DNA of 64,000 bases from Streptomyces lomondensis (GTDB lineage Bacteria > Actinomycetota > Actinomycetes > Streptomycetales > Streptomycetaceae). Location of the stretch: the NCBI RefSeq assembly GCF_014651035.1, contig NZ_BMWC01000002.1, positions 620,001-684,000 of the forward strand, written 5' to 3'. Under the pieces are notes generated by a model that saw only the letters and a program-made list of their open reading frames with translations, searched no databases and was not told where the DNA came from. Shown in pieces: positions 54,041 through 64,000 of the stretch (positions are counted from its first letter, which is position 1; every line of letters begins with the position of its first letter). Position numbers and translations under genes: made by a program.

Positions 54041-54529
54041 ATGGCCGACTCCAGTTTCGACATCGTCTCGAAGGTCGAGCGGCAGGAGGTCGACAACGCC
54101 CTCAACCAGGCCGCCAAGGAGATCTCGCAGCGCTACGACTTCAAGGGCGTGGGCGCCTCGATCGCGTGGTCCGGCGAGAAGATCCTCATGGAGGCGAACT
54201 CCGAGGACCGGGTGAAGGCTGTCCTCGACGTCTTCCAGTCCAAGCTGATCAAGCGCGGCATCTCGCTGAAGGCCCTGGACGCGGGTGAGCCCCAGGTCTC
54301 CGGCAAGGACTACAAGATCTTCGCGTCCATCAAGGAGGGCATCTCCCAGGACAACGCGAAGAAGGTCGCGAAGATCATCCGCGACGAGGGCCCCAAGGGT
54401 GTGAAGGCGCAGGTGCAGGGCGAGGAGCTGCGGGTCAGCTCCAAGAGCCGTGACGATCTCCAGGCCGTCATCACCCTGCTGAAGGGCAAGGACTTCGACT
54501 TCGCGATGCAGTTCGTGAACTACCGGTAG
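54041..54529 (+). CDS. yajQ: YajQ family cyclic-di-GMP-binding protein
   Basis: This gene encodes 162 residues ([20 protein letters not shown]). Two ferredoxin-like halves: [20 protein letters not shown] and [20 protein letters not shown]. YajQ proteins bind nucleotides (c-di-GMP in some), and mRNA-like ligands in others. Start is clear with AGGAG at about -12. Its left neighbour is the tRNA-Tyr remnant. Confidence 0.93.
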   Translation: MADSSFDIVSKVERQEVDNALNQAAKEISQRYDFKGVGASIAWSGEKILMEANSEDRVKAVLDVFQSKLIKRGISLKALDAGEPQVSGKDYKIFASIKEGISQDNAKKVAKIIRDEGPKGVKAQVQGEELRVSSKSRDDLQAVITLLKGKDFDFAMQFVNYR

Positions 54530-54632
54530 GCCGGTCGGGGGCCCCGGGCTCCACGGTCTGCGCGGGTACGGGGAAGGGTGGGCGCCTGCCGGTGCTCACC
54601 CTTCTCGTCTGCCGGCTGCGGTCGGCGCGCGG

Positions 54633-54899
54633 TCAGTCGCGGGAGTGGCCGAACAGGAGGCGGTAGGCGATCAGGAGGACGAGCGATCCGCCGATCGCCG
54701 CGGCCCAGGTCGTGCCGTCGTAGAAGTCTTTGGTGATCGGGTGGTCCATCCAGCGGGCCGATATCCAGCCGCCGATGAACGCGCCCGCGATGCCGATCAG
54801 GGTCGTGCCGATGAGGCCCCCCGGATCGCGCCCCGGCAGCAGGAACTTCGCGATGGCTCCGGCCAACAGTCCCAGGATGATCCAGCTGATGATCGTCAT
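54633..54899 (-). CDS. GlsB/YeaQ/YmgE family membrane protein
   Basis: This gene encodes 88 residues from ATG at 54897-54899; an ATG 7 codons upstream is an alternative. Three hydrophobic segments: IISWIILGLLAGAIAKFLLP, GLIGTTLIGIAGAFIGGWIS and WAAAIGGSLVLLIAYRLLFG. The GLLAGxIAKxLxPG motif is the transglycosylase-associated (YeaQ/YmgE) signature. Integral membrane, stress-related in other bacteria. It is convergent with yajQ. Confidence 0.9.
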   Translation of the reverse strand: MTIISWIILGLLAGAIAKFLLPGRDPGGLIGTTLIGIAGAFIGGWISARWMDHPITKDFYDGTTWAAAIGGSLVLLIAYRLLFGHSRD

Positions 54900-55224
54900 G
54901 CCGTGAACCTGCCCTTTCACGCTGTGCCCGCACTGTCCCGGCCATGTGATGTTGCTCCCGGCAGGCCGTGGCCGTGCGTCGTACGTCGGGCGTCCCGCGT
55001 GCGTCGTCCTTGCCGCGCGCGTTCGCCGTCCTGGTGGGGAGGACGCGTTGACGGCGCTCGGCGGTTGCGCCGGTCAGGGGCCTCTCACCGGGTCTGCCGG
55101 TGCGGGATGGGAAGTCCGGCCTCTTGGGCGGGTGTTGTGCGTCCTGGTCGGCACTCGGGTCGGCAACTGCTCGGTCGCGGTCATGGGTTCATGATGCGGG
55201 CCGACGCTGACAGCCGGGCGGGCC
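54900..55224. other. Gap with no gene
   Basis: About 325 nt between the promoter of the YeaQ-like gene and the DnaA-like boxes. Frames here lack Shine-Dalgarno sites and coding bias; no hairpin or repeat is prominent. Confidence 0.4.
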
Positions 55225-55251
55225 TGTGGACAACCCCTGGCCTGTGGACAA
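55225..55251. promoter_or_regulatory. Pair of DnaA-box consensus sequences
   Basis: TGTGGACAA at 55225-55233 and 55243-55251, each the exact complement of the Streptomyces DnaA box TTGTCCACA, 18 nt apart centre to centre. They form part of a direct repeat CCTGTGGACAACC. They lie downstream of yccF, far from oriC. DnaA binding outside oriC is possible but not shown. Confidence 0.5.
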
Positions 55252-55272
55252 CCGGGCGGCCTCGGCGGGCCG

Positions 55273-55665
55273 TCAGCGCACCGCGAACGGCTGGTCCGTC
55301 CGTACGATGTCGCGGCCCAGCGGGAGCAGCGAGACCGGGATCAGCTTGAAGTTGGCGATGCCGAGCGGGATGCCGATGATCGTGACGCACAGGGCGATAC
55401 CGGTGACGATGTGGCCGAGCGCCAGCCACCAGCCCGCGAGCACCAGCCACAGCACGTTGCCGACGCAGGACGGCGCGCCCGCGTCACGGCGCTCGACCGT
55501 CGTGTACCCGAACGGCCACAGGGCGTAGACGCCGATGCGGAAGGCCGCGATGCCGAACGGGATGCCGATGATGGTGATACAGAGGAGCAGGCCCGCCAGC
55601 ATGTAGGCGAGGAACAGCCAGAAGCCGCTCAGGACGAGCCATATGACGTTCAAGATGGTCTTCAC
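55273..55665 (-). CDS. yccF: YccF domain inner membrane protein
   Basis: This gene encodes 130 residues from GTG at 55665, overlapping the htpX stop (GTGA). Two similar halves: [20 protein letters not shown] and [20 protein letters not shown], each followed by [17 protein letters not shown] or [17 protein letters not shown], the YccF signature. Function is not known. It is coupled with htpX. Confidence 0.9.
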   Translation of the reverse strand: MKTILNVIWLVLSGFWLFLAYMLAGLLLCITIIGIPFGIAAFRIGVYALWPFGYTTVERRDAGAPSCVGNVLWLVLAGWWLALGHIVTGIALCVTIIGIPLGIANFKLIPVSLLPLGRDIVRTDQPFAVR

Positions 55666-56525
55666 TGGTTCCCACCTGCCATTTTTTCGAGCCGGGCGAT
55701 GCGGTCCGCCATCGGCGGGTGCGTGGAGAACATCTTCGAAAGGCCCTGGCCGGGCCGGAACGGGTTCGCGATCATCATGTGGCTGGCGGTCTCGATGCGG
55801 GGCTCGGGCGGCAGCGGCAGCTGCTTCGTGCCGAGTTCGAGCTTGCGCAGGGCGCTGGCCAGGGCGAGCGGGTCGCCGGTGAGCTGGGCGCCGGAGGCGT
55901 CCGCCTGGTACTCGCGGGAGCGGCTGATGGCCAGTTGGATGAGCGAGGCGGCGAGCGGGCCCAGGATCATGATCAGCAGCATGCCGAGCAGGCCGGGGCC
56001 GTCATCGTCGTCGGAGCGCCCGATCGGGATCAGCCAGGCGAAGTTGACCAGGAACATGATCACGGAGGCGAGGGCGCCGGCGACCGACGAAATGAGGATG
56101 TCGCGGTTGTAGACGTGGCTCAACTCGTGGCCGATGACGCCGCGCAGCTCGCGCTCGTCCAGGAGGCGCAGGATGCCGTCCGTGCAGCACACGGCGGCGT
56201 TGCGTGGGTTGCGACCCGTGGCGAAGGCGTTGGGCGCCTCCGTCGGGGAGATGTACAGGCGCGGCATGGGCTGGCGGGCCTGTGTGGAGAGCTCGCGGAC
56301 CATGCGGTAGAGCCCCGGGGCCTCGAACTCGCTCACCGGGCGGGCGCGCATCGCGCGGAGGGCCAGCTTGTCGCTGTTCCAGTACGCGTACGCGTTGGTG
56401 CCGAGCGCTACCAGGACGGCGATGACGAGCCCCATGCGGCCGAAGAAGCTGCCGATGACGATGATGAGTGCGGACAGTCCCCCGAGGAGGACTGCTGTCC
56501 TGAGCCCGTTGTGCCGGCGGTGCAC
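55662..56525 (-). CDS. htpX: Membrane metalloprotease HtpX
   Basis: This gene encodes 287 residues from GTG at 56525 ([20 protein letters not shown]) with GGAGGG 7 nt upstream. The M48 zinc motif is [14 protein letters not shown] (HELSH); the third ligand Glu is in [15 protein letters not shown]. Transmembrane helices near 15-50 and 150-200. The expected role is degradation of misfolded membrane proteins. C-terminal [16 protein letters not shown] is typical. Confidence 0.95.
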   Translation of the reverse strand: MHRRHNGLRTAVLLGGLSALIIVIGSFFGRMGLVIAVLVALGTNAYAYWNSDKLALRAMRARPVSEFEAPGLYRMVRELSTQARQPMPRLYISPTEAPNAFATGRNPRNAAVCCTDGILRLLDERELRGVIGHELSHVYNRDILISSVAGALASVIMFLVNFAWLIPIGRSDDDDGPGLLGMLLIMILGPLAASLIQLAISRSREYQADASGAQLTGDPLALASALRKLELGTKQLPLPPEPRIETASHMMIANPFRPGQGLSKMFSTHPPMADRIARLEKMAGGNQ

Positions 56526-56796
56526 GGTACGCCCTCCAAGTGGTGCGGCAGGGGGACCCTTGCTTGCTGTTCTGCGGTGCCACTGGTGCCGTGATGTCAC
56601 GTCCAGTGGACCCTCCCGTACTGGTCAACGCCAGGCGGGAGGCACTAGTTCCCTTGTGCGTGCGGGGCGGGCCGTGGACCGTACGGGTGACGGCCGCAGG
56701 CGCGCCACGCACGCGTGCGGGGCCGAGTGCCCACACGCGCGTGGCGAAAGCGTGACCGGTGTGGCGGCCGGGGTCGGAAGAGCCCGGCGGCCGGCG

Positions 56797-58320
56797 TCAG
56801 AAGAGCCCGGTGTCCGTGAAGCGCAGGACCAGCTGGGGTGCTCCGGACAAGGCGATGCCGAGGACGCCGGTCAGGGCGATCGCGGCGGTGAGCGGGGCGG
56901 GGACGCGGTGCTTCTCGGGTTCGCCCTCGGGGGCGCGGAAGAGCAGGGCCGTCCACTGGAGGTAGTAGAACAGCGCGATCACGACGTTGACGGCCATCAC
57001 CACGGCCAGCCAGCCGAGGCTGGCGTCGACGGCCGCCGAGAAGACGGTGACCTTGGCGAAGAGGCCGATGATGCCCGGCGGCAGCCCGGCGAGGCAGAGC
57101 AGGAAGAACGCCAGGAGCAGCGCGGGCAGCGGGCTCGACGCGTACAGGCCGCGGTAGTCGGCGACGCGGTTGAGGGACTTCGTCCGGCCGACCAGCGCGG
57201 CCACCGCGAAGGCGCCGAGGTTCACGGCGCCGTACATCAGGGCGTAGGCGACGGTGGAGCCGATCGACTTCTCGGCGTCCCCGGAGTACGCGGCTGCGGC
57301 GATCGGCACCAGGAGGTAGCCGGCTTGGCCGACGGAGGACCAGGCGAGCAGGCGTACCGCGCTGTACGCGCGCGTGGCCTGCTGGCGGAGGGCTCCGGCG
57401 TTGCCGACGGTCATGGTGAGCGCGGCCAGGGCCGCCAGGGCCGGGCCCCAGACGTCGGCGTACGACGGGAGGGCGACGACCGTGACGAGGATCAGGCCGG
57501 TGAAGCCGACCGCCTTGCCGATGACCGACAGATAGGCGGCGATCGGCAGGGGGGCGCCCACGTAGGTGTCGGGCACCCAGAAGTGGAACGGCACGGCGGC
57601 CGTCTTGAAGGCGAAGCCGACGAGGGTGAGGACGACGCCGGTGTGGGCGAGCGTCTGGAGCTGCCCGTCGACGCTCTGGACGCGGTCGGCGATCTGGGTG
57701 AGGTAGAGGGTGCCCGTGGAGGCGTACAGGAAGCTGATGCCCATGAGGCTGACCGCGGTGGCGGTGACCGAGGACAGGAAGAACTTCAGGGCCGCTTCGG
57801 AGGACCTCCGGTCGCCGTGCTTCAGGCCGACCAGCGCGAAGGCGGGCAGGGAGGCGACCTCCAGGGCGACGATCAGGGTGGCGAGGTCGCGGGAGGCGGG
57901 CAGGAGGGCGGCGCCGGCCGCGGAGGACAGCAGCAGGAACCAGTACTCGCCCTCGGGAAGCTCCCTGCGGGCGTCCTTCAGGGCGGTGACCGACAGGAGG
58001 GCGGCGAGGAGGGCGCCGCCGAGGACCAGGAACTGGATGACCAGGGTGAAGCGGTCGGCCGTGTAGCTGCACACGGCGGCGTCACCGGTCAGGCAGAAGG
58101 TGCTGCGGTCGCCGTCCAGGAGGGGCAGCAGTAGCAGCGTGGCGGCGGCCAGGCCGGCCACGGACGTCCAGCCGAGCAGCGCCTTCCGGTGCTCGGCGAC
58201 GAACAGGTCGGCGACCAGGACGGCGAGTCCGACGACCGCCGCGATGGTGGGCGGCGCGATCGCGAGCCAGTCGACGGACTGGACCAGCGACGCGGCCAGG
58301 GACGGGGCCGGGGAGCTCAT
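56797..58320 (-). CDS. nuoN: NADH-quinone oxidoreductase subunit N
   Basis: This gene encodes 507 residues from ATG at 58318-58320, overlapping the nuoM stop by 4 nt (ATGA). An antiporter-like membrane subunit of complex I with about 14 helices; FKTAAVPFHFWVPDTYVGAP holds the conserved lysine/His region and AYSAVRLLAWSSVGQAGYLL is the helix 8 pattern. It is the last nuo gene. Confidence 0.95.
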   Translation of the reverse strand: MSSPAPSLAASLVQSVDWLAIAPPTIAAVVGLAVLVADLFVAEHRKALLGWTSVAGLAAATLLLLPLLDGDRSTFCLTGDAAVCSYTADRFTLVIQFLVLGGALLAALLSVTALKDARRELPEGEYWFLLLSSAAGAALLPASRDLATLIVALEVASLPAFALVGLKHGDRRSSEAALKFFLSSVTATAVSLMGISFLYASTGTLYLTQIADRVQSVDGQLQTLAHTGVVLTLVGFAFKTAAVPFHFWVPDTYVGAPLPIAAYLSVIGKAVGFTGLILVTVVALPSYADVWGPALAALAALTMTVGNAGALRQQATRAYSAVRLLAWSSVGQAGYLLVPIAAAAYSGDAEKSIGSTVAYALMYGAVNLGAFAVAALVGRTKSLNRVADYRGLYASSPLPALLLAFFLLCLAGLPPGIIGLFAKVTVFSAAVDASLGWLAVVMAVNVVIALFYYLQWTALLFRAPEGEPEKHRVPAPLTAAIALTGVLGIALSGAPQLVLRFTDTGLF

Positions 58321-59891
58321 CGGGTGCCTCCTGCGAGGAGCTGCTGGACGGCCGGATCGCTCAGGCCGAGGAGGGCCTTGGGCCACAGGCCCGCGACGAC
58401 GGTGAGGACGACGAGCGGCGTCCAGGCCGCGAACTCGTACGAACGGACGTCGGTGAGTTTGGGGACATCCTGCGGCAGGGCGCCCATGCAGACACGGCGG
58501 ACCACGACCAGCAGGTACGCGGCCGTCAGCAGCGTGCCGAACGCGGCGATCGCCATGAAGGTGAGGAAGGCGGGGCGGCTGAGGCCGTCGGCGGGCCGGA
58601 ACGCGCCGAACAGGGCCAGCATCTCGCCCCAGAAGCCGGCCAGGCCCGGCAGGCCGAGGGAGGCGACGGCGCCGAACGCGAGCAGGCCGCCGAGGCGCGG
58701 GGCCCTGCCGTACAGGGCGGCGCCGGTCTCCTCGGCGAGGGTGTCGAGGTCGGTGGTGCCGGTGCGGTCCTTCAGCGCGCCGACCAGGAAGAAGAGCAGG
58801 CCGGTGATGAGGCCGTGGGCGATGTTGGCGAACAGGGCGCCGTTCACGCCGGTCGGGGTCATCGTCGAGATGCCGAGCAGGACGAAGCCCATGTGGCCGA
58901 CGGAGGAGTAGGCGATGAGGCGCTTCAGGTCGCCCTTCGCGCCCTGTTTGGCGAGGGCCAGGCAGGCGAGGGACCCGTAGATGATGCCGACGACGGCGAG
59001 GGCGGCGAGGTAGGGCGCGAAGGTGCGGAAGCCGTCCGGTGCGATCGGCAGCAGGATCCGGACGAATCCGTACGTACCCATCTTCAGCAGGACGCCGGCC
59101 AGCAGGACCGAGCCGACGGTCGGCGCGGCGGTGTGGGCGTCGGGCAGCCAGCTGTGCAGCGGCCACATCGGCGTCTTCACGGCGAGCCCGATCCCGATCG
59201 CCAGAACGGCGATGACCTGCACGGATGTGGTCAGCGACCGGCCGTTGTCAGTGGCGAGTGCCATCATGTCGAACGTGCCCGCTTTGATCCCGATCAGGAG
59301 CAGGCCGAGCAGCATGACCACCGAGCCGAGCAGCGTGTAGAGGATGAACCGCCACGCGGCCTGGCTGCGGCCCTCGCCGCCCCAGCGGGCGATGAGGAAG
59401 TACATCGGGATGAGGACCATCTCGAAGGCGAGGAAGAACAACAGCAGGTCGAGGACGGCGAAGGTCGCCAGCATGCCGGACTCGAGGACGAGCAGCAGGG
59501 CGACGAAGGCCTTCGGGGTCGGACCCGCGGGCATCTTGAAGTACGAGTAGAGCGCGCAGAGGAAGGTCAGCAGCGCGGTCAGGACCAGAAGGGGGAGGGA
59601 GATGCCGTCGATGCCGAGGTGGATGCGTACGTCGAGGGCGGGGATCCAGCTGATGTCGGTGCTGGCCTGCATCTTCGACGGCTGGTCGTGGTCGAAGCCG
59701 AGCGCGAGGACGATCGCCGCGATGAGGACGGCGCCGGTGACGGTGACGCCGTGCCGGAGCACGGCCTGCTCGGGTGACTTCCCCTTCAGCCCGGGCGGGG
59801 CCGGCAGGAGAGCCGCGGCGGCGCCGAGGAGCGGGCCGACGACGACGAATGCCAGAAGGAACTGCATCACGGACTCGTTGATATCGATCAC
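58317..59891 (-). CDS. nuoM: NADH-quinone oxidoreductase subunit M
   Basis: This gene encodes 524 residues from a GTG at 59891; an ATG at 59867 (MQFLLAFVVVGPLLGAAAAL) is an alternative. Conserved runs LLFFLAFEMVLIPMYFLIAR (the key Glu), VKTPMWPLHSWLPDAHTAAP and LKRLIAYSSVGHMGFVLLGI. Antiporter-like proton-pumping subunit. It follows nuoL after 6 nt. Confidence 0.95.
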   Translation of the reverse strand: MIDINESVMQFLLAFVVVGPLLGAAAALLPAPPGLKGKSPEQAVLRHGVTVTGAVLIAAIVLALGFDHDQPSKMQASTDISWIPALDVRIHLGIDGISLPLLVLTALLTFLCALYSYFKMPAGPTPKAFVALLLVLESGMLATFAVLDLLLFFLAFEMVLIPMYFLIARWGGEGRSQAAWRFILYTLLGSVVMLLGLLLIGIKAGTFDMMALATDNGRSLTTSVQVIAVLAIGIGLAVKTPMWPLHSWLPDAHTAAPTVGSVLLAGVLLKMGTYGFVRILLPIAPDGFRTFAPYLAALAVVGIIYGSLACLALAKQGAKGDLKRLIAYSSVGHMGFVLLGISTMTPTGVNGALFANIAHGLITGLLFFLVGALKDRTGTTDLDTLAEETGAALYGRAPRLGGLLAFGAVASLGLPGLAGFWGEMLALFGAFRPADGLSRPAFLTFMAIAAFGTLLTAAYLLVVVRRVCMGALPQDVPKLTDVRSYEFAAWTPLVVLTVVAGLWPKALLGLSDPAVQQLLAGGTR

Positions 59892-59897
59892 GCCTGC

Positions 59898-61892
59898 TCA
59901 CGCTCCCGTGGCGACGAGGACGACGGCGACCGCGAGGACGACGGTGCCGGCGAGCAGCGCGCTCACATAGGTCTGGACGTTGCCGGTCTGGGCGCGTCGT
60001 ACGGCGGCGCCGAGCCAGCGGGGCAGCGCGCCCGCACCGCGTACGTAGGTCTCGACGACCTCGCGGTCGAGGAACCGGACGAGGCTCGCTCCGGCCTGGA
60101 CCGGGCGGACGAAGAGGGCCGTATACACGGCGTCCATGTGGAAGCCGGCGGCCGCGTGCCGGTGCAGGGGGCCGAGCAGCAGCCGTCCCGGGTCCGCGGG
60201 GTCGGGCGCGTAGGCGATGTCGCCGTAGGCCGGTTCGTGGGTGGCGATGGCCTCCGCCTCGACCCGGGCGGCGTCGCCCTCCGGGTGGGCCGCGACCGCG
60301 CCCAGCGGGACGCGTGCCGCGAGCGCGGTGGTGTGCCGCCAGGCACCGTAGGTGACGATGCCGCCGACCAGGGCCACGCCCGTGCCGAGCACGGAGGTGG
60401 TCAGGGTCGGGCCGAGGTCGCGGCCGTCGAACCAGTCGGGCAGCAGGCGGAACGTGAACCCGCCGAGGGCCAGGGACGGCACGGCGAGCACCCACAGCAC
60501 GACGGTCATCGTCAGCGGCTGCCTGCCGTGGTCGGGGGCTTCGGCGCCCCGGCCACGGAAGGCCAGCAACCACAGCCGCATCGCGTAGGCGGCGGTGAGC
60601 ACGGCCGTGAGCAGACCGGCGACGAGGACGATCCAGCCCGCGGCGGCGGGGGCGTGCTCGGTGTGTCCGGTGACGACATGCTCGGCGACTCCGAGGACGG
60701 CCTCCTTGGAGAAGAAGCCGCTGAACGGCGGGATCGCGGCGAGCGCGAGGAGCGCCACGGTCATCGTCCAGTAGGCGTCCGGGACGCGGTCGCGCAGATT
60801 CCGCATGCGGGACATGGCCGCGAGGGAGTTGGTGCCGGCGGCGTGGATGATCACGCCGGCCGCGAGGAACAGCAGCGCCTTGAAGGCGCCGTGGGACAGG
60901 AGGTGGAAGACGGCGGCGCCGCGGTCGCCGACGGCCAGGGCGCCGGACATGTAGCCGAGCTGGCCGATCGTCGAGTAGGCGAGGACCCGCTTGATGTCGT
61001 CCTGGGCGAGCGCGGCGAGCGCCGAGCCGGCCATCGTGACGGCGGCCATGACGGCAAGGACGACCATCGCGGCCTGGGAGGCCTCGAAGACCGGGAGGAG
61101 GCGGGCGATGAAGTAGACACCGGCGGCGACCATCGTCGCGGCGTGGATCAGCGCGGAGACGGGGGTCGGGCCCGCCATCGCGTCGGGGAGCCAGGTGTGC
61201 AGCGGGAACTGCGCCGACTTGCCCGCCACGCCCGCGAGGAGCAGCAGGGCGATCAGCGTCGGGTGGTCGAGCGAGCCGCTCGCGACGGCGCCGAGGACCC
61301 GGGTGATGCGGAACGAACCGGCGTCGGTGGCCAGGGCGAACAGGCCGATCAGGAAGGGGACGTCGCCGAGCTTGGTGACCAGGAAGGCCTTGAGGGAGGC
61401 GGCGCGGGCCTCCGGGGTCTCCCAGTAATGGCCGACCAGGAAGTACGAGCAGATGCCCATGACTTCCCAGCCGACCAGCAGCACCATCAGGTCGCCGGAG
61501 TAGACGACCAGCAGCATCGCGGAGGTGAACAGGGAGACCAGGGCGGCATACGAGGGGTAGCGCGGGTCGTCGCGCAGGTAGCCCGTCGAGTAGATCTGCA
61601 CACAGGAGGCGACCAGGCCGACCAGGACGGCGACGAGGGCGGCGAAGCCGTCGACGTGCAGGGCGAGTTCGATCGGGACCGACCCGGTGGGGGTCAGTTC
61701 CGTGGCCGCGTCGACGGCCGCGTCACCGCCCTGGCGTACGGCGACCAGCGCGGCGAGCACCAGGGAGGTGAGGGTCGGCAGGACGGCGAGCGGGCGGGCG
61801 AAGCCCGGGGCGGTGCGGCCCAGGAGCAGGCCGGCGACGGCGCCGAGGAACGGAAGGAGGGGGACGAGGACGGCGAGGGTGGTCGTGGTCAC
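59898..61892 (-). CDS. nuoL: NADH-quinone oxidoreductase subunit L
   Basis: This gene encodes 664 residues from GTG at 61892, overlapping nuoK by 4 nt (GTGA). Conserved: [20 protein letters not shown] (key Glu), [40 protein letters not shown]; the C-terminal part carries the long lateral helix and last helix. It pumps protons with M and N. Confidence 0.96.
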   Translation of the reverse strand: MTTTTLAVLVPLLPFLGAVAGLLLGRTAPGFARPLAVLPTLTSLVLAALVAVRQGGDAAVDAATELTPTGSVPIELALHVDGFAALVAVLVGLVASCVQIYSTGYLRDDPRYPSYAALVSLFTSAMLLVVYSGDLMVLLVGWEVMGICSYFLVGHYWETPEARAASLKAFLVTKLGDVPFLIGLFALATDAGSFRITRVLGAVASGSLDHPTLIALLLLAGVAGKSAQFPLHTWLPDAMAGPTPVSALIHAATMVAAGVYFIARLLPVFEASQAAMVVLAVMAAVTMAGSALAALAQDDIKRVLAYSTIGQLGYMSGALAVGDRGAAVFHLLSHGAFKALLFLAAGVIIHAAGTNSLAAMSRMRNLRDRVPDAYWTMTVALLALAAIPPFSGFFSKEAVLGVAEHVVTGHTEHAPAAAGWIVLVAGLLTAVLTAAYAMRLWLLAFRGRGAEAPDHGRQPLTMTVVLWVLAVPSLALGGFTFRLLPDWFDGRDLGPTLTTSVLGTGVALVGGIVTYGAWRHTTALAARVPLGAVAAHPEGDAARVEAEAIATHEPAYGDIAYAPDPADPGRLLLGPLHRHAAAGFHMDAVYTALFVRPVQAGASLVRFLDREVVETYVRGAGALPRWLGAAVRRAQTGNVQTYVSALLAGTVVLAVAVVLVATGA

Positions 61893-62287
61893 GCGGTGGC
61901 CTCAGCCTTCTGGGCCTCGCCGGACTGCTCGGCCGCGAGGGCGTCGCTGTCGGGGCCGTCGGGGTCGTGCAGTTCGGAGGTGTCGCGGAGCTTGTCGATG
62001 TCCGCGGTGCCGCGGTTGCGGTGCACGGCCAGGACGATCGCCAGGCCGATGCCGATCTCGGCGGCGGCGATGGCGATGGTGAACAGCGTCAGGGCCTGGC
62101 CGGAGTGCAGGGTCTCCTCGGCGGTCTTGCTGAGCCAGACGTCGAAGGCGACCAGGTTGAGGTTGACGGCGTTGAGCATCAGCTCGACCGACATCAGGAC
62201 GAGGATCGCGTTGCGGCGGGCGAGGACGCCGTACAGGCCCGTGCAGAAGAGAAGGGCGGAGAGCACGGCGGGATAGGCGAGGTGCAT
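61889..62287 (-). CDS. nuoK: NADH-quinone oxidoreductase subunit K
   Basis: This gene encodes 132 residues. Three helices with the conserved Glu in [19 protein letters not shown] and the second in [19 protein letters not shown]. The C-terminus has an extra 30-residue acidic tail ([19 protein letters not shown]). Start ATG shares one base with the nuoJ stop. Confidence 0.95.
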   Translation of the reverse strand: MHLAYPAVLSALLFCTGLYGVLARRNAILVLMSVELMLNAVNLNLVAFDVWLSKTAEETLHSGQALTLFTIAIAAAEIGIGLAIVLAVHRNRGTADIDKLRDTSELHDPDGPDSDALAAEQSGEAQKAEATA

Positions 62288-62964
62288 CAGCTGGTGCCTT
62301 CCTTCTCGCTCCGGGGGCCCTTCTCACTCCGGGGGCTCTTCTCGCTCCGGGCGGCCGGGGTGCTCTCGGCCGCGGTCGCCGCCCCGGCCTTCGCCTTGCG
62401 GGACAGGACGATCGCGCCGACCAGGGCGGCGAGGAGGAGGACGGAGAGGGCCTCGAAGGGGAGGACCCAGTTCTGGAAGAGGCTCGCGCCGGTGGCCTCG
62501 GTGGACCCGGCGGCAGGGCCGTCCAGGTCGATCCAGGTCGTGCGGAAGGCGTCGACGACGACCCAGACCAGGGCGGCAGCGGCGGCGACGGCCACGGTCA
62601 GGGCGGCCCAGCGGTTGCCGGAGTCGGCGTCCGGGGAGCGGCCGATGGGGGCCCTGGTGAGCATCAGACCGAACAGGAGGAGGACGACGACGGAACCGAC
62701 GTAGATGAGGACCTGCACCCAGGCGATGAACTCGGCGGTGAGCAGGAGGTACTCGACGGCCAGGCCGCCGAGGGTGACCACCAGCCACAGGGCGGCGTGC
62801 ACCAGCTGCCGGGTGGTGACGGTGACGATCGCGGCGCCGAAGGTGACCAGGCCGACGAGGAGGAAGGCGATCTCGACGCCGGTCGGGGAGAGGAAGCCGT
62901 GGGTCTCGGCGGCGGCGGTCGGGGCGTGAGCCGTGAGGTGGGCGGCTGTTGTCGCGAGGGTCAT
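62287..62964 (-). CDS. nuoJ: NADH-quinone oxidoreductase subunit J
   Basis: This gene encodes 225 residues from ATG at 62962-62964, overlapping nuoI by 4 nt (ATGA). Five helices with [20 protein letters not shown] and [20 protein letters not shown] typical of NuoJ. Its C-terminus is a repetitive Ser/Glu/Lys tail ([17 protein letters not shown]). Confidence 0.95.
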   Translation of the reverse strand: MTLATTAAHLTAHAPTAAAETHGFLSPTGVEIAFLLVGLVTFGAAIVTVTTRQLVHAALWLVVTLGGLAVEYLLLTAEFIAWVQVLIYVGSVVVLLLFGLMLTRAPIGRSPDADSGNRWAALTVAVAAAAALVWVVVDAFRTTWIDLDGPAAGSTEATGASLFQNWVLPFEALSVLLLAALVGAIVLSRKAKAGAATAAESTPAARSEKSPRSEKGPRSEKEGTS

Positions 62965-63611
62965 GGCGTGCCCTCCTGCCCCGGCTTCGGCTGGTCCGTC
63001 TGCTGCTTGGAGTCGCCGTGCGGGCGGGTGGGGCGCTCGGCTGCCCGGGCCTGCTCGTCGGCGTGCGGTTCGGTGGGCGGCGGGGACTGCTGGGCCGCCA
63101 GCTTCTCCGCGGCCTTGCGGGCGGCGGCGAGTTCCTTCGGCTCCTCCGCGCCGGGGTCGAGGGCCGGCGGGGCCGGGACGGTCCACATCCACTCGCGGAG
63201 CTTGTCGCGCTCGTGGGTGAGGTCGCGGATGTCGGTTTCGGCGTACTCGAACTCCGGGGACCAGAACAGGGCGTCGAAAGGACAGACCTCGATGCAGATA
63301 CCGCAGTACATGCACAGGGAGAAGTCGATGGCGAAGCGGTCGAGGACGTTGCGGCTGCGTTCGCGGCCGCCGGGGGTCGCCGCCGGGATCGTCTCCTTGT
63401 GGGAGTCGATGTAGATGCACCAGTCCGGGCACTCGCGGGCGCACAGCATGCAGACCGTGCAGTTCTCCTCGAACAGGCCGATCACGCCGCGGGTGCGGGG
63501 CGGGAGGTCGGGCTGGGCGTCCGGGTACTGCGCGGTGACGGACTTCTTCGTCATCGTGCGGAGGGTGACGGCCAGGCCCTTGGCGAGGCCACTGCCAGGA
63601 ATGGGGGCCAT
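62961..63611 (-). CDS. nuoI: NADH-quinone oxidoreductase subunit I
   Basis: This gene encodes 216 residues from ATG at 63609-63611. Two [4Fe-4S] motifs: [14 protein letters not shown] and [15 protein letters not shown], which pass electrons toward N2. A long Ala/Pro/Glu tail follows residue 150, an actinobacterial extension. It follows nuoH after 2 nt. Confidence 0.96.
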   Translation of the reverse strand: MAPIPGSGLAKGLAVTLRTMTKKSVTAQYPDAQPDLPPRTRGVIGLFEENCTVCMLCARECPDWCIYIDSHKETIPAATPGGRERSRNVLDRFAIDFSLCMYCGICIEVCPFDALFWSPEFEYAETDIRDLTHERDKLREWMWTVPAPPALDPGAEEPKELAAARKAAEKLAAQQSPPPTEPHADEQARAAERPTRPHGDSKQQTDQPKPGQEGTP

Positions 63612-63613
63612 GG

Positions 63614-64000
63614 TTACTGGATCACCACCTTGACGATGCCGGTGAGGGCGATCTGGGCGAGGGAGAGGGGGACGAGGAGGGTCCAGGAGAGCTTCTGGAG
63701 CTGGTCCTCGCGCAGGCGGGGGTAGGTGACGCGCAGCCAGATGACGAGGAAGGCGAGGACGGCGGTCTTCAGCAGGGTCCAGACCCAGCCGAGGCCGTCG
63801 GCGCCCCAGGGGCCGTGCCAGCCGCCCAGGAAGAGGACGGTGGTCAGGCCGCACAGGACGACGATTCCGGCGTACTCGGCGAGGAGGAAGAGGGCGAAGC
63901 GCAGGCCGGTGTACTCGGTGTACGCGCCGAAGATGATCTCCGAGTCGGCGACGGGCATGTCGAAGGGCGGGCGCTGGAGTTCGGCGAGGCCGGCCACGAA
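63614..64000 (-). CDS. nuoH: NADH-quinone oxidoreductase subunit H (partial, C-terminal part)
   Basis: The visible 128 residues are the C-terminal part of NuoH; the start is beyond the right edge. [20 protein letters not shown] then [20 protein letters not shown] is the quinone-pocket loop of NuoH and [20 protein letters not shown] the next. NuoH anchors the quinone site to the peripheral arm. It continues the nuo operon upstream. Confidence 0.95.
   Translation of the reverse strand, partial: FVAGLAELQRPPFDMPVADSEIIFGAYTEYTGLRFALFLLAEYAGIVVLCGLTTVLFLGGWHGPWGADGLGWVWTLLKTAVLAFLVIWLRVTYPRLREDQLQKLSWTLLVPLSLAQIALTGIVKVVIQ

Noticed and set aside
55225..55251. Chromosomal replication origin
   Set aside because: Only two DnaA boxes and no dnaA, dnaN or box cluster; the Streptomyces oriC has many boxes.

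Overview
The window is high-GC actinobacterial DNA, almost certainly from a Streptomyces chromosome. The codon bias is extreme, GTG and even TTG starts are frequent, and ATGA/GTGA stop-start overlaps are common. Streptomyces hallmarks include a Scr1/WhiJ-type HTH + DUF397 + HATPase trio and a 54-residue L33. The gene order S10 operon - accessory block - tuf/fusA/rpsG/rpsL - rpoC/rpoB - rplL/rplJ - two lipoproteins - rplA/rplK - nusG - secE - tRNA-Trp - aminotransferase - deaminase - murB - MaoC pair - rpmG - tRNAs - ... - yajQ - htpX - nuo is the Streptomyces core order.

Layout. 1-2625: start of the S10 operon, minus strand (rplB partial, rplW, rplD, rplC, rpsJ). 2626-14450: an accessory island between rpsJ and tuf. 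It holds a 1541-residue RHS/YD-repeat polymorphic toxin with a deaminase-like C-terminal tip, a tandem SUKH-type immunity protein directly behind it, a broken barstar-like immunity gene, a chimeric scar of a second RHS gene, several unknown proteins, a WhiJ-like regulatory trio and a DUF1963-like gene frameshifted at a C9 tract. 14552-18912: str operon (tuf, fusA, rpsG, rpsL). 19248-29000: DUF1707 membrane protein, rpoC, rpoB, rplL, rplJ. 29294-33794: two lipoproteins, rplA, rplK, nusG, secE. 33903-41778: tRNA-Trp, PLP aminotransferase, adenosine-deaminase-like protein, murB, an MFS exporter with its TetR repressor and matching operators, a MaoC dehydratase pair, rpmG, tRNA-Met and tRNA-Thr.

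42016-53820 is a second variable region. It has an amidohydrolase with a degenerate metal site, an NAD(P)-binding protein, a decayed MFS transporter with surface-type repeats, a rifampin monooxygenase (Rox) preceded by a 20-bp palindrome that matches the rifamycin-associated element, a divergent class I terpene synthase, secreted proteins, an ABC exporter, a polyprenyl diphosphate synthase, a secreted HNH nuclease, and a 45-nt remnant of tRNA-Tyr at the position expected for an SLP1-type attachment site. 54041-56525 carries yajQ, a YeaQ/YmgE-like protein, yccF and htpX. 56797-64000 is the distal nuo operon (nuoN, M, L, K, J, I and partial H), minus strand, with most junctions overlapping by 1 or 4 nt.

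How the parts work together. The core genes make ribosomal proteins, elongation factors, RNA polymerase, the Sec/NusG pair and respiratory complex I. RNA-level control is visible at several junctions: a shared hairpin motif in the S10 and str leaders, a terminator-like attenuator in the rplJ leader, and intergenic terminators at rplL/rpoB and nusG/rplK. The accessory blocks serve conflict (toxin/immunity), antibiotic defence (Rox; the RpoB rifampicin region here looks wild-type) and isoprenoid chemistry. All assignments come from reading motifs and context; no database search was run.
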